A DNA stretch of 42,671 nt from Deltaproteobacteria bacterium (GTDB lineage Bacteria; Desulfobacterota; Desulfuromonadia; Desulfuromonadales; Geopsychrobacteraceae): assembly GCA_024280485.1 (NCBI GenBank), contig JAJRQB010000034.1, positions 1 through 42,671 of the forward strand, read 5' to 3'. Position numbers and translations under genes: made by a program. Shown one piece after another: positions 1 to 9,079 of the stretch. Position 1 is the first letter of the stretch. Every line of letters begins with the position of its first letter. The notes under the pieces are model-generated. The model worked only from the letters and a program-made list of their open reading frames with translations, searched no databases and was not told where the DNA came from.

Positions 1-36
1 AATCGGCTGATCGGTGCCGGCCTTTTTTGTGGTCAT
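1..36 (-). CDS. Partial phage late gene (first 12 residues only)
   Basis: An ATG at 36 on the minus strand opens a frame reading MTTKKAGTDQPI that runs off the window edge. A GGAG ribosome binding site lies about nine bases upstream, in the gap after the 57-530 gene. In Mu-like phages the tail sheath or tube gene would be expected soon after the head-tail completion genes, but twelve residues cannot show which protein this is. Confidence 0.55.
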   Translation of the reverse strand, partial: MTTKKAGTDQPI

Positions 37-56
37 AGCAGTACTCCTCTATTTAT

Positions 57-530
57 TTAAGGAACGATCCGTTCGGTAACACTGATATGGATTTCGGCGT
101 GGTGGCAGAGCACGCTGCCGAATATCCGAATGTCATTAATCGGAACTTGCGGCGGGGCTTCGCTCGGCTGATCGCCGTTGCCGTACCACCAGGTGGCAGT
201 ACCGGGTGCTTGCACATTGCGAAAGGCCGCACAAATTTCATCGAGCAGCGGTTGCCATTCCTCATCGCTGGCCCCTTCGTCGTTGAAACTCAAGTGACCG
301 CGTAACACAAATGAGTGATGGCGAAAGAAGGCCCCGCGCAGATGCTCACGCACCGACCCACGAGTAATCTCCCAGCCGCGAATCTGGCTCTTGGCCGCAA
401 AGCGGAACAGTAAAATATATTTGGCCCAGTCGATCGCCAGGCGTGCCCGACCGTGGGTTACGCCGATACCTTCAACAGCATCGAGGATGGTTTTGATATG
501 GTTGCGAATTTCCAGATATTTACTTGTCAC
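57..530 (-). CDS. Phage head-tail/tail-terminator region protein (Mu gp37-like position)
   Basis: A 157-residue protein starting with GTG at 530, inside the end of the preceding gene, with an AAGGTGGG-like ribosome binding site. It begins with a helical segment (YLEIRNHIKTILDAVEGIGV), followed by a mixed alpha/beta body, as in proteins that adapt the tail tube to the head. I recognise no catalytic motif. Its place after the gp10-like protein and before the start of a tail gene matches Mu gp37 or a tail terminator. That role is inferred from position, not from sequence identity. Confidence 0.75.
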   Translation of the reverse strand: MTSKYLEIRNHIKTILDAVEGIGVTHGRARLAIDWAKYILLFRFAAKSQIRGWEITRGSVREHLRGAFFRHHSFVLRGHLSFNDEGASDEEWQPLLDEICAAFRNVQAPGTATWWYGNGDQPSEAPPQVPINDIRIFGSVLCHHAEIHISVTERIVP

Positions 531-1020
531 CTAAACCCACCTTTAGCTCTATGCCGTGCCGGTTGCCCATCGCCTCTAACTGCGTGAGGTTTTCCATCAT
601 CCCCCGGTAGAACATCGCCGCACCCTTGGTCCCTTTTTTGGCGATCTTGCGCCGGATCAAAAATTCGAGCCGGGTCGCCTCACGGGGATCAATCCCGAAC
701 TTGATCTCGATCCAGCGCAGCAGCGATCCCTTCGGCGGGTATTTTCCTGGTCGCCGCCCACGTTCGATCACTTCTCCGTAAGCCTGCGCCGTACCGACCA
801 CGCCACGCACCATGTTGGTGCCCTGGCCGGTCACTTCATGCAGGATGCTGCCGAGTAATCCCCCTTGGGCACCGTAGACCCCTTGAGGGACCCGCTCCTT
901 GATCTCGCGTTGCAGAAAGACCACCGCTTCGGTGACCAAGGCGTCCATCTGCTGCTGAACCGCTTCTTGTCCGCGTGAGAAGAGCGGGCCGGAAGCTTTG
1001 AGGGTCGTGGTGAAGTTCAT
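520..1020 (-). CDS. HK97 gp10-like / phage virion morphogenesis protein
   Basis: A 166-residue protein with an amphipathic N-terminal helix and the typical middle of gp10-like tail-completion proteins: a segment rich in V, Q and G around residues 45-60 (RVPQGVYGAQGGLLGSI), then GVVGTAQAYGEVIERGRRPG and a basic RRKIAKKGTKGAAMFYRG stretch near the C-terminus. Proteins of this family (Mu G, HK97 gp10) help join head and tail. It sits between a connector-like gene and a tail-terminator-like gene, with which it overlaps by 11 bases. The family call rests on these motifs and on order. Confidence 0.8.
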   Translation of the reverse strand: MNFTTTLKASGPLFSRGQEAVQQQMDALVTEAVVFLQREIKERVPQGVYGAQGGLLGSILHEVTGQGTNMVRGVVGTAQAYGEVIERGRRPGKYPPKGSLLRWIEIKFGIDPREATRLEFLIRRKIAKKGTKGAAMFYRGMMENLTQLEAMGNRHGIELKVGLGDK

Positions 1021-1028
1021 TTATTCCT

Positions 1029-1670
1029 TTAGTGTGTCAAGCGGGTGCGACCGCTTTTCGGTTTGGCGGCCACGGTCGACATGGCCGGTTGGGTGCTGTT
1101 TTCATCGATACCGACATGATCCATATAACGTTGGCGAAACGCCTTGGCACGACGGCCATAATCACCGCCCTTGCTGCCGCGATTGACAACATCGGCTCCG
1201 ATGGTCGAATCGGTACTCTGGGCGTAGTAGGTGGCTAACACTTCACAGCAGGTCGCAGCCGCCAGGCAGGCCAGCGCGTCCAGATCCCCGGCCGGGACAT
1301 CGGCCTCTTCGCGCATGATGGTGAAGCTGATCCGCACCGACTCGCCGACATCGATATCGGTTTCGAGCATGCGCAATAGCAGCCCGGCCGGTGAGCGGTA
1401 GAGGGACCAGGCATCGCTCGACAACTGACTGGATGGGATATTGTCGAGGGGATACTCGACCTCGCGGATCGTTGAGAAATCGGCGACCCATTCCGCGGGC
1501 AGCGCCAGATCATGGCTGGCAGTGCCCGGCAAATCGACGACCTTTATTTTTGGTCGGTGTTTGCTGTAGCTGGCCAGAGCCGCCGCAACCGCCGGATCAA
1601 AATCATCGACCAGGTCGAGCTTGCCGCTATCGTCTTTGACTTTGCCTTCTACCAGATCAATCAGTGGCAT
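1029..1670 (-). CDS. Phage head-tail connector adaptor (Mu gp36-like position)
   Basis: A 213-residue acidic protein. The first 60 residues are charged and variable; residues 80-150 contain the helical core (SSDAWSLYRSPAGLLLRMLE, then DALACLAAATCCEVLATYYA) expected of a small helical adaptor below the portal. The C-terminal 40 residues are basic and low in complexity (RRAKAFRQRYMDH and a K/S/R tail). It is transcribed after the capsid gene with a gap of about 110 bases, in the slot taken by gp36 in Mu. Function is inferred from place and helical content. Confidence 0.7.
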   Translation of the reverse strand: MPLIDLVEGKVKDDSGKLDLVDDFDPAVAAALASYSKHRPKIKVVDLPGTASHDLALPAEWVADFSTIREVEYPLDNIPSSQLSSDAWSLYRSPAGLLLRMLETDIDVGESVRISFTIMREEADVPAGDLDALACLAAATCCEVLATYYAQSTDSTIGADVVNRGSKGGDYGRRAKAFRQRYMDHVGIDENSTQPAMSTVAAKPKSGRTRLTH

Positions 1671-1779
1671 TTTTCAAACCTTTCTTGATAGCTGTTCGCC
1701 AAACCATCCACCTATCCGGTCGAGGGCTTGGCGAACAGTCGCCGCCGGGGCGGCGACTGTCTCCTGGTTAGGGGTTAAG

Positions 1780-4113
1780 TCAAGCCACCACGGCCTTGTA
1801 GGCACCACGGAAATCGACCGGCGCACATTCATACTCGTGACGGATCTTGTATTGCACCTTGTCGGCAACGAACATCTGACCGACAGAGGCCTGATCGGCG
1901 ATGAACATTTCCGGTTCCTGCTGACCATTTAAATAAGCCAGTTCGAGGATTTCGCACTCGTTGGGATCGGCGAACATCATCCAGTCGTTGGCATCGGTCA
2001 TAAACGGACACTCGATCAGCGCTTCGGGTTTGAAGAAGCCATACATGGTGTTACCGGCCGAGATGCCGACCGCTTGCGGATTGAAGTCGTTGACGTTCTT
2101 GACAATGCCGAACAGCTCCGAGGGATAGGCAACGGTGACCGGTCTCATCATCAGGCGCTCGCCGCTCTCCGGTTCGGTCTGCAGAGCCATGGCGGTTTTG
2201 GCTGCCAACGCCGTAGAGATGTCGTACGCGGCCGTGCCGAGGTTGCCGTGGTCGACGTGGAAGATCGCCTTGGCATCGCCGCCATAGACAGAGTTATTGA
2301 TAAAGGGTGCCCAGCAGCGTTTGGCCAGGGTACGGCGCGCAGCACGCGGCAGACGGCTGAGGATCTTCTGCACCACACGCATATCGTCGTTGATGATCAT
2401 CTTGCGGGTGATGGTGATCATTCCGCCCTTCTGGTTCAGGGCGTAGCTGATCTCTTCGTCACCCAACTCGCCGAGATCGGCATAATCGGCGGCTTCCGGA
2501 TTAACGTCTGGCAGATCGCCGTAGTAACCGATGCGCACACTCTCCATGGCGCGGAAATCGCGGGCATTGCGGATATTGTTTCCGACCAGGCGCGAGACGC
2601 CGAAATCGGTCTGTTCGCGATAGTCCTGGGTCAGGCGACGATAGAGAGTGTTGCCGAGCACATGGGCAAAGGTGCTGCTGCCGTAAGCGGCTTGCAACCG
2701 AGACGCCGTGGCCGGGTCGACATAGCCGCGCACCTCGGTATCGCCTGTCATCTCAACATAGGCGGCACGCAAGGAACCGAGCGGGACGATATCGGCGAAC
2801 TGATCTTCAACCGTAACGCCGAGCATCTTGTCCATAGCGGCCTGCAGCTTCTCCGGAGCTCCGCGCAGAATAGAGATTCGACCGCCACCGGCATGATCGA
2901 CATTGCCGCTACCGGTCAGCGAATCGACCAGCTTCTTTTCGTCGGTGATCGCAGCTTGCAGAACATCGGTTTCGAACTGTTGACCGCCGAAACGTTTGCG
3001 CAGATTGTCCTGGGAGATCTGCGGCAGGTTACTGACTCCCAGTTCACGGTCGAGGGTCATCCCGGCGGCGAGCAGTTTCATCTCCTGCAATCCACCATCG
3101 CCTGTGCCGCCAGCGGCAGCAGCCTCCTCGATCAGACCCTTGAGCTCGGCAACAACACCGGCAACCAGTTTTTCATTGTTGCCATCACCACCGGAATCCT
3201 CAACGGTGGCCGCTGCGACCATACTGAGCGCCTGCTCTTCGGTGATACTGCCATCGGCCATACCTGCTGTGATCTTCGTGTGAAGATCGGCTCGCTTTGT
3301 CTTCAGCGCAGCCAAGAGTTGTTGGAACATCTCTGTGTCTCCTTCCTGGCCGACTGCTGCGGCCATGCGAATGAATTTTCCGTTATTGGTCGGGTCGTAG
3401 ACCACGTCCACCTGAACGGCGGTGATCTCGACCGGTTCCTTGTAGCGTTTACCGCCTGCGGCCATTTTGGTCACGGCGCGGGCACTGACATCGTGCGACA
3501 GGCCGAGCAAACCAGGGTTGCCGCGTTCGTGTGAATCGACCAGGGCATCGCGTAGCCACTTGGCACTTTTAAGGATGTAGAGCTGGGCGTTAATACCGGT
3601 GCCGGTGTCGACCGGATCGCCTAACCAGCCAACCAGCTCACGCGCCGACTTGCCGAACGGCTTGCTGGATGCCTGATGCTGTGATTCTTCCAGGCAAAAG
3701 ACGTTGGCCTTGTCATATAGAGCAAGGGCAGCGACCAGTGGTTCTTTTGGCCAGTTGATGCGGCCATCCTTACCCATGCCGTACTCGACGACCTGGACTT
3801 CCCACTTGTATCCGTAGTCGTCATCGGCTGGATCTCCGGCAGCGGCCAACAACTTTGAGGCTGCCGTCAGGGGGATATACTCGATCTTCTTCTGGACCGG
3901 GTTTGGGGTGCCGAGCTGCACCTTGCCCTCTTCAATGCTGTATCCGCGTTGCTGGTAGAGCGGCCCCTTGTCGCCGTCCGGACCTTCAATTTCGTAGACC
4001 ACTGAATCCTCGAACAGGTCGACAATGTAGAGCCAGCTGTCGGCATTAAGGGCCAGCGCGGTTTGAAGTGCCTGGCGAATCAGTTCGCGGATCTGTTCAA
4101 ATGTCAGAGTCAT
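1780..4113 (-). CDS. Fused prohead protease, scaffold and major capsid protein
   Basis: A 777-residue protein starting at the ATG at 4113, preceded by GGAGG at seven bases; a longer in-frame reading to 4215 lacks such a site. Residues 75-255 resemble a Mu I-type prohead protease, with His146 (EESQHQ) and Ser206-His207 (LGLSHD) as candidate catalytic residues. Residues 260-400 are Ala/Glu/Gly rich and scaffold-like, with a glycine-rich break (TGDGG, GNVDHAGGG). Residues 400-777 form a capsid protein: a Gln/Thr segment (LTQDYREQTDFGVSR), an axial part (MITITRKMIINDDMR) and an SELFGIVKNVNDFNP region. In Mu these functions are split over genes I, Z and T. Processing between domains is expected but unproven. 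Confidence 0.9.
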   Translation of the reverse strand: MTLTFEQIRELIRQALQTALALNADSWLYIVDLFEDSVVYEIEGPDGDKGPLYQQRGYSIEEGKVQLGTPNPVQKKIEYIPLTAASKLLAAAGDPADDDYGYKWEVQVVEYGMGKDGRINWPKEPLVAALALYDKANVFCLEESQHQASSKPFGKSARELVGWLGDPVDTGTGINAQLYILKSAKWLRDALVDSHERGNPGLLGLSHDVSARAVTKMAAGGKRYKEPVEITAVQVDVVYDPTNNGKFIRMAAAVGQEGDTEMFQQLLAALKTKRADLHTKITAGMADGSITEEQALSMVAAATVEDSGGDGNNEKLVAGVVAELKGLIEEAAAAGGTGDGGLQEMKLLAAGMTLDRELGVSNLPQISQDNLRKRFGGQQFETDVLQAAITDEKKLVDSLTGSGNVDHAGGGRISILRGAPEKLQAAMDKMLGVTVEDQFADIVPLGSLRAAYVEMTGDTEVRGYVDPATASRLQAAYGSSTFAHVLGNTLYRRLTQDYREQTDFGVSRLVGNNIRNARDFRAMESVRIGYYGDLPDVNPEAADYADLGELGDEEISYALNQKGGMITITRKMIINDDMRVVQKILSRLPRAARRTLAKRCWAPFINNSVYGGDAKAIFHVDHGNLGTAAYDISTALAAKTAMALQTEPESGERLMMRPVTVAYPSELFGIVKNVNDFNPQAVGISAGNTMYGFFKPEALIECPFMTDANDWMMFADPNECEILELAYLNGQQEPEMFIADQASVGQMFVADKVQYKIRHEYECAPVDFRGAYKAVVA

Positions 4114-4132
4114 GGTTTTACCTCCGGTGAAG

Positions 4133-4354
4133 TTACTTGGCGACCCGGTGCTTCTTGCCGTCGGCGGCGACGATGACAATCTCGTTGCCCCGTTCGGCGA
4201 AGGATAGGACGTCATCTTCCTTCAAGGCACGCTCAAACGATTTCCACGACAAAACCTTGCCGGTCTCCTTGCCATCAATCTTTTCCTTGACCGGTCGCGA
4301 GCCGTTGAACTTGAGATCCTTCAGGTATTTTTTGTCTAACTTTTCTTCTGGCAT
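4133..4354 (-). CDS. Small basic phage head-region protein, unknown function
   Basis: A 73-residue protein. I place the start at the ATG at 4354, which has GGAGG seven bases upstream; an upstream in-frame start at 4405 has none. The sequence begins MPEEKLDKKYLKDLKFNG, is rich in Lys and Glu, and ends with a short beta-rich SH3-like run (EIVIVAADGKKHRVAK). It lies 19 bases before the capsid gene and after the F-like gene. A role as assembly or decoration factor is possible, but nothing in the sequence proves one. Confidence 0.7.
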   Translation of the reverse strand: MPEEKLDKKYLKDLKFNGSRPVKEKIDGKETGKVLSWKSFERALKEDDVLSFAERGNEIVIVAADGKKHRVAK

Positions 4355-4481
4355 AACTTCCTCCGTTGGTTGAGTGTTTGTTTTTGCGGTTCGAACCCAC
4401 CCCACAAATCGCGGTGAGGGCGTTTATAAACGTTTACAAGGCCCCTAAAACCTTACGAGGCGGCTATCGGACGCCTTCGGG

Positions 4482-5342
4482 CTATCTGGAGAGCAACGAG
4501 CGCTGATCTATCAGACCCGGTTTCGGCAGACTCTGTTTGTTCCAGTCGGGGTGCCAGGGGACCAGATCACAACCACAGCCGATCACTTCGCTCAGGGGCG
4601 CTTTCGGGTCACGTGGGTAGTTGATAATCACGCTGCCGACCACAAAGGGCTGGTCGACCGGTTTGCGCTGGCCGTGCAGCCGCACATGATTGTGGCGCGG
4701 AATTTTTGGGTTCCCGGCATGCCACCATTCCTTCCGCAGCCCTGGCACGCTGGCTGCGGCCTGTTCAATGCTCAGGTGGGTGGCGGTCGAATAGGCGCGA
4801 CCCATCTCCAACTTGGTGATGGTTTCAGCGCGAGCGGCGAGGCTCTTGAAAACACCGGGGCTGTCAAGGCTGCCAGCGATGGCCTGGGTCACCTGCTGTG
4901 GGGTCTTCTGGCCGAGCATGCCCATGACCAGCTCGCCGTTGATCTTGTCCCAGGCGGCATTGCTCAGACTCTTGATCCGGTAGAAACTGGCCTCTTTGAG
5001 AACTTGCAACTGAGCTTGCGGCAGGTAGGTCTGGCCAATCTGCAGCGGTCCGGCTGCGACGGCTGCGCTCAATAGATCGCCACCGGCGTTCCAGGCCAAT
5101 TCCAGTTGACTGCCGATTTCACGAGTGGCGGCCGCTTCGAATTCGTGCAGTGCTCGTTCAAGCATGGTGCGGTTCTGCTGCAGCTGATAAGCGGCGTAGC
5201 TGCCGCCAGTAACCATGCCCATCTCGGCTAGTACCTGTTTGCGCAGGTTCGCCAAAATCAGACCGATGGCGCTTTGGCCATCAAGAATCTTTTGATCCTT
5301 GCTACGCAACAGGCGCTTGATTTCGGCATTGACGCTTGGCAT
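4482..5342 (-). CDS. F-like minor head protein (Mu gpF / SPP1 gp7 family)
   Basis: A 286-residue protein with a long helical N-terminal part and the family hallmark near the C-terminus, PRHNHVRLHGQ followed by a Cys pair (VIGCGCDLVPW). In SPP1 and Mu, these proteins bind the portal and enter the head with the DNA. The ATG at 5342 overlaps the portal stop codon (ATGA), so the two are translationally coupled, as expected for partners. Residues EMGRAYSTATH precede the hallmark, as in other family members. Confidence 0.88.
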   Translation of the reverse strand: MPSVNAEIKRLLRSKDQKILDGQSAIGLILANLRKQVLAEMGMVTGGSYAAYQLQQNRTMLERALHEFEAAATREIGSQLELAWNAGGDLLSAAVAAGPLQIGQTYLPQAQLQVLKEASFYRIKSLSNAAWDKINGELVMGMLGQKTPQQVTQAIAGSLDSPGVFKSLAARAETITKLEMGRAYSTATHLSIEQAAASVPGLRKEWWHAGNPKIPRHNHVRLHGQRKPVDQPFVVGSVIINYPRDPKAPLSEVIGCGCDLVPWHPDWNKQSLPKPGLIDQRSLLSR

Positions 5343-6769
5343 CAGGCTGGCGGCTCCTCGTCGATTTCAGTCTTTGCGGTTGTGGGGTTCTTCTTTTTGT
5401 AATCCTCATAGCCCGACGTTTCACGATCATCATCTTCATCGGGGTTGTACTCGTAGCCGATAAAGTCGAGAAAATAGGCGAAGGCCTTGGCGGCCTCTTC
5501 GTTGCTCATCCATCCCTGGGTTTCGGCAGCGGTCAGCGAACTTGAGACCTGCTGCAGCATGGTGCTGAGCTTGGCGACATCCTTGTCGCTGATCTCCGGA
5601 GTCTGGATCTCGTAGCTGTAGAGTTCGTCCTCCGGCACGTCTCTCAAGCCACCGGCAGCGACTGCAGAGGAGATGACGAAATCGAATACCGTTTTGAGCA
5701 TGTTTTTGACGGTCTCTTGCCGTGATTCAATGATCTTGCGCGAAGGGGCGTCCATCTCTGCAGCGGTGGCCCGGTTGACATCGCCGCCGCCACCGAACCA
5801 GTGCTCGGGAAGACCGCAGCTACCGAGGATATGATTACGATGCAGCCGCGCCTGAACCTGGGCATCGGCAGATTTCAGGTCGGGTGCCATCGGCTCTGAT
5901 TTGACCTTTTCGTTATGGATGAAAGCCTCGCCGGTTTTAGGCGGCTGATAGCGCTCGCGATGTTCTTCGAGCTGTTTCTCATCGGCACCTTCAACGGTGA
6001 TATCCCAGTAGAAGGAGTTGAACTGGGCGTATTTTTCTGAAGTGTCATAGAGGAACTGCTCATAGCCGTCGAGGTGATCGGCCACCGTGAACAGGTCGGA
6101 GCTTCCGCGCATTTCGTTGGTCAGGGCGTTGACGGTAAAGAAGAAGCACTGGCCATCGGTGAAGGTATCGCGCAGCAGCTGGCCATCTTCAGAGAGGAAG
6201 TTCTCGTCATCACCGTTCAGGACAACCTTGTACCGGCGAGGTTCAGATGCACTGTCGTGACTGCTGACGGTGATGCCGACCTTGATCTTGACGTTTTGTG
6301 GATCGGCATGCACTTCACTGATGTAGGCCGGGTCGACATATCCAAGGCGGACCCGCCCCATCTGCTCGCTGACAAAGGCTGGCCAGATCTGCTCACCATA
6401 GATCCCCAGTTCGCGGACAAAGTTTTCCCAGTGGATATCCATGCGGTTGACCGGATCGCTCCAAAACGATTCCAGCAATTTCTTGATCTCAGGGTTTTTG
6501 GAGGAAAAAGGCGATCCTTTAGCGACAACAAAAGCGGTCACCACTTCGATGATCCATTTGCCCAGGGGATTGGTCTTCCAGAGCCAGTAACTGACCTCCA
6601 GCGCTCTGGCCTGATCCATCATCGGCAATTCGCGGGTCGGTGCGCCGGTCAGCTTGCGCCAGCCGATCATGCTGATCCCCTCGCTGACGGCGGCGGTCAG
6701 TTGGCTCTCAACCTGGCGGCTGACTTCACCCTTCAGCAGTTTGTCGGCCAGAAAACGTTTGATACCCAT
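5342..6769 (-). CDS. Phage portal protein (Mu gp29-like)
   Basis: A 475-residue portal protein that forms the dodecameric DNA gate of the head. Its parts are an N-terminal helical region with an RALEVSYWLWKTNPLGKWII stretch, a wing domain rich in beta strands (residues 140-230, RYKVVLNGDDENFL), a long helical stem region (RATAAEMDAPSRKIIESRQE) and an acidic C-terminus (DEDDDRETSG). It follows the large terminase directly, with no intergenic base, and overlaps the F-like gene by ATGA. The length suits Mu-type portals (about 500). Confidence 0.9.
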   Translation of the reverse strand: MGIKRFLADKLLKGEVSRQVESQLTAAVSEGISMIGWRKLTGAPTRELPMMDQARALEVSYWLWKTNPLGKWIIEVVTAFVVAKGSPFSSKNPEIKKLLESFWSDPVNRMDIHWENFVRELGIYGEQIWPAFVSEQMGRVRLGYVDPAYISEVHADPQNVKIKVGITVSSHDSASEPRRYKVVLNGDDENFLSEDGQLLRDTFTDGQCFFFTVNALTNEMRGSSDLFTVADHLDGYEQFLYDTSEKYAQFNSFYWDITVEGADEKQLEEHRERYQPPKTGEAFIHNEKVKSEPMAPDLKSADAQVQARLHRNHILGSCGLPEHWFGGGGDVNRATAAEMDAPSRKIIESRQETVKNMLKTVFDFVISSAVAAGGLRDVPEDELYSYEIQTPEISDKDVAKLSTMLQQVSSSLTAAETQGWMSNEEAAKAFAYFLDFIGYEYNPDEDDDRETSGYEDYKKKNPTTAKTEIDEEPPA

Positions 6770-8338
6770 CTATCTTCCCCTTCGGCCGAGTATGCGGTTC
6801 AGCAGCCCCTGAGGGCGTTCGGCGTGATAGCGATTTTTATCCGGTTCCTGTGGTGGGGCTACGGCGGCTCCAACCAGCCCGCCCTGTACCAGGCTGACCG
6901 CCCCTTCCAGGGCATCGGCTCCATCGTCGTTGACATTCTTATTGAGCAGGTAGACCAGCTGTTCAACCAGCAGGTTCTGGTCGCTGTGGTTCTTCAAAAA
7001 ACGCAGCTTGCCGAACTCGACCAGGTACGAAAGGGTGCCGACGATTCGGCCTTCCTTGTTGGTGCTGTGGAGCACCGGCTTCCAGGGCAGGTAACGCTTC
7101 ACCTTTTTGGCGAAGGCCTGAATCGCTTCATGCAGAAAATCGTGCAGCATGTTCTCTTCAATGCCGACCGGCCCGCCGTATTCGTCATGCTGAGCGTAGG
7201 CCGCTTCGAACATGCCGCCGGGGCTGGCGTGGCGTACCCAGGCGTGCAATGCGTAGAAGATCATCTCTTCGGGATCGAGACCGACGGTGATAATCGCCTT
7301 GAAATCGTTGTTCTCGCCGTTCTTGGCGCTGGGATCGCAGAAGCTGGCAACCAGCAACTGCTTGCCGTGGATCTCTTCCGGCTCGTAGTAGCGGAACCAT
7401 TCTTCGGGGAAAGGTGACCCCTCCGCCCCGGTCAGGTTCATCATCTCGGCGTTGAAGTCGACGCTGCCCATCTGGCGCTTTTTCTTCAGCAGGCGTTCCA
7501 TCGGCCAACTGGCAGGCCACAGCGGTCTAGCGTTCGGTTTGCCGAAATCAAGAATGGCTTGATAGATCTTCGACAGATAGAGCGGCTTGCCCTCTTCATC
7601 CTTTTCAGCGATGAACTGCGACAGAACCGACTTGGGGTGAAACAGATTGCCGACCATTAAAAAGGTGAAGCCAAGCCCCATGGAGCCGATCACCGCACGT
7701 CTGAGCCAGCGCAACCCCTTTTTGACCTGAACCGGATTCTCGACGTTGGTATCGTTTTCAAAGTCATCGACCACGGCGAAGTCGGGCCGGTGCTGGCGGT
7801 TCTTCAGGCCCCGGACCTTTTCACCCCGGCCCCGGGCGAGAGTCTTGATGCCGTTGCTGGTGGTAAAGTCGTTACCCTTCCAGGTAGGGCCGCGCAGATC
7901 GCCGAAGTCGTTACGGATGCGCTGGTTCTCTTCCAGCTCCAGGCGGATCGGCAGAGTGAAGCCGGTCGCCTGATCGTTGGTATCAGAAATGATCAGTTGA
8001 AACTTTTTGAGCTCATAGACGATGTTGCGCACCGGCACGGCAAAGGTGAAGAAGGTCGATTTTGCGTGCTCACGCGGTGCGGCGATAAAACCGCATTCGT
8101 CCTCAATCAGGGTCAGCTCTTCCCACTCGTGATGAAACGCGCCGAACTCACTGGTGAAGTAGTGCGGCAAATAGGTCTCACAGAAATAGAGCAGGTCGTA
8201 CTGAGCGCGTTCTTTGCGCTCTTCCTGCTTTTCCGGCGTATCGTCCGGGAATGGCGAGACCGACTCGGAGATCCAGGACTTGATATCCTCGGCCCACTTG
8301 TCGAACTTGCCTTCTGTGATTTTTGGACGATTACGCAT
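6770..8338 (-). CDS. Terminase large subunit (ATPase and nuclease)
   Basis: A 522-residue motor protein that packages DNA into the prohead. The N-terminal ATPase has a terminase-type deviant Walker A (APREHAKS, residues 87-94) and a Walker B with catalytic acid (FAVVDDFE, about 187-194). The C-terminal RNase H-like nuclease has an Asp at 335 (ASFCDPSAK) and acidic residues in the DDGADALEGA run near 480. It overlaps the small subunit gene by eight bases and precedes the portal. Mu-type headful packaging with host flanks would be expected. Confidence 0.93.
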   Translation of the reverse strand: MRNRPKITEGKFDKWAEDIKSWISESVSPFPDDTPEKQEERKERAQYDLLYFCETYLPHYFTSEFGAFHHEWEELTLIEDECGFIAAPREHAKSTFFTFAVPVRNIVYELKKFQLIISDTNDQATGFTLPIRLELEENQRIRNDFGDLRGPTWKGNDFTTSNGIKTLARGRGEKVRGLKNRQHRPDFAVVDDFENDTNVENPVQVKKGLRWLRRAVIGSMGLGFTFLMVGNLFHPKSVLSQFIAEKDEEGKPLYLSKIYQAILDFGKPNARPLWPASWPMERLLKKKRQMGSVDFNAEMMNLTGAEGSPFPEEWFRYYEPEEIHGKQLLVASFCDPSAKNGENNDFKAIITVGLDPEEMIFYALHAWVRHASPGGMFEAAYAQHDEYGGPVGIEENMLHDFLHEAIQAFAKKVKRYLPWKPVLHSTNKEGRIVGTLSYLVEFGKLRFLKNHSDQNLLVEQLVYLLNKNVNDDGADALEGAVSLVQGGLVGAAVAPPQEPDKNRYHAERPQGLLNRILGRRGR

Positions 8339-8834
8339 GCTCTGCCTTAAAGCGAATGGTCAACTGATCAAAGTTGCGGGCCAATACCTTCAGCCCTTCG
8401 GGATCAAGCTCTTTTAAATTCTTTGCCAGCCATTCGATGTTCTCCAGGAACACCGCCGGGCGGTCGAACTCGGCACCGGCTGTTTCACGTTGCCGAGCCT
8501 CTTCTTCCATCTTTTCCCAGCGCTGCACCAGGGTGCCGAGCTTGGTCAGTCCATCCATTGATGCTGGATTGAGGGTTCCGGCTTTACTCTCTTCGAGGTG
8601 GATCAACTCGCGGTCAAACAGTGATCGCAGTCGTTCGACGTTGCTGCGCTTCTGTTCTCTGGCCTTGTCCCACTCGTCAAACTCTTCACCTGGCTTGAGG
8701 GTGTTGCTCTTCCAGGTGGTCAAGGTCACGCGGGAAACATCCAACTCTTCTGCGACCTGAGTCAGGTTGCCGGTTTCGATGTAGCGCAACCGGGCCAGCG
8801 GTTCGAGTTTGGCGCGATCTCCCTTGCTTGCCAT
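8331..8834 (-). CDS. Terminase small subunit (DUF1804 / Mu gp27 family)
   Basis: A 167-residue DNA-recognition subunit of the packaging motor. Residues 15-50 form a helix-turn-helix (LRYIETGNLTQVAEELDVSR, then VTLTTWKSN), followed by coiled-coil helices (residues 60-130) for oligomerisation. The pattern matches the DUF1804 family of Mu gp27. The start overlaps the stop of the 81-residue upstream gene, and its end overlaps the large subunit gene, so the packaging genes form one coupled unit. Confidence 0.88.
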   Translation of the reverse strand: MASKGDRAKLEPLARLRYIETGNLTQVAEELDVSRVTLTTWKSNTLKPGEEFDEWDKAREQKRSNVERLRSLFDRELIHLEESKAGTLNPASMDGLTKLGTLVQRWEKMEEEARQRETAGAEFDRPAVFLENIEWLAKNLKELDPEGLKVLARNFDQLTIRFKAEHA

Positions 8835-9079
8835 CAGCCCAGTTCCTGCTCGATGCGAGCGATCTTGCTATTGACTACGGTCAGGTCTCCCCAGGCGGTG
8901 ACCAGTTCGTCCATCTGCTCGGCGATGACCGGCACATTCAGGTCATCCACTTCGGTCAAGGCGGTGTTCAGTCCACTACGCACTGCGGTGCAGTTACCTT
9001 CGATACGCAGGCGCAGCTTTGCGCGTTGTTCTCTCAGTTCGGCCAGCTGGCCTTTCATAGCGACACGTTCTTGGTTCAT
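8834..9079 (-). CDS. Small coiled-coil phage protein
   Basis: An 81-residue protein, nearly all alpha helix, with heptad-like runs (QLAELREQRAKLRLRIEGN and VNSKIARIEQELG). It occupies the slot of the small genes before terminase in Mu (gp25/gp26 region). Four-base overlaps with both neighbours show it is part of the late operon. I recognise no enzymatic motif; a scaffold or lysis-accessory role is conceivable. Confidence 0.75.
   Translation of the reverse strand: MNQERVAMKGQLAELREQRAKLRLRIEGNCTAVRSGLNTALTEVDDLNVPVIAEQMDELVTAWGDLTVVNSKIARIEQELG

Noticed and set aside
2074-3534. 486-codon open frame on the plus strand opposite the capsid gene
   Set aside because: It is antisense to a well-supported capsid fusion, has no ribosome binding site and no recognisable family. 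Long antisense frames are common in GC-rich coding DNA.
6074-7417. 447-codon plus-strand frame opposite portal and terminase
   Set aside because: It is a shadow of two clearly identified genes; its translation shows no domain pattern.
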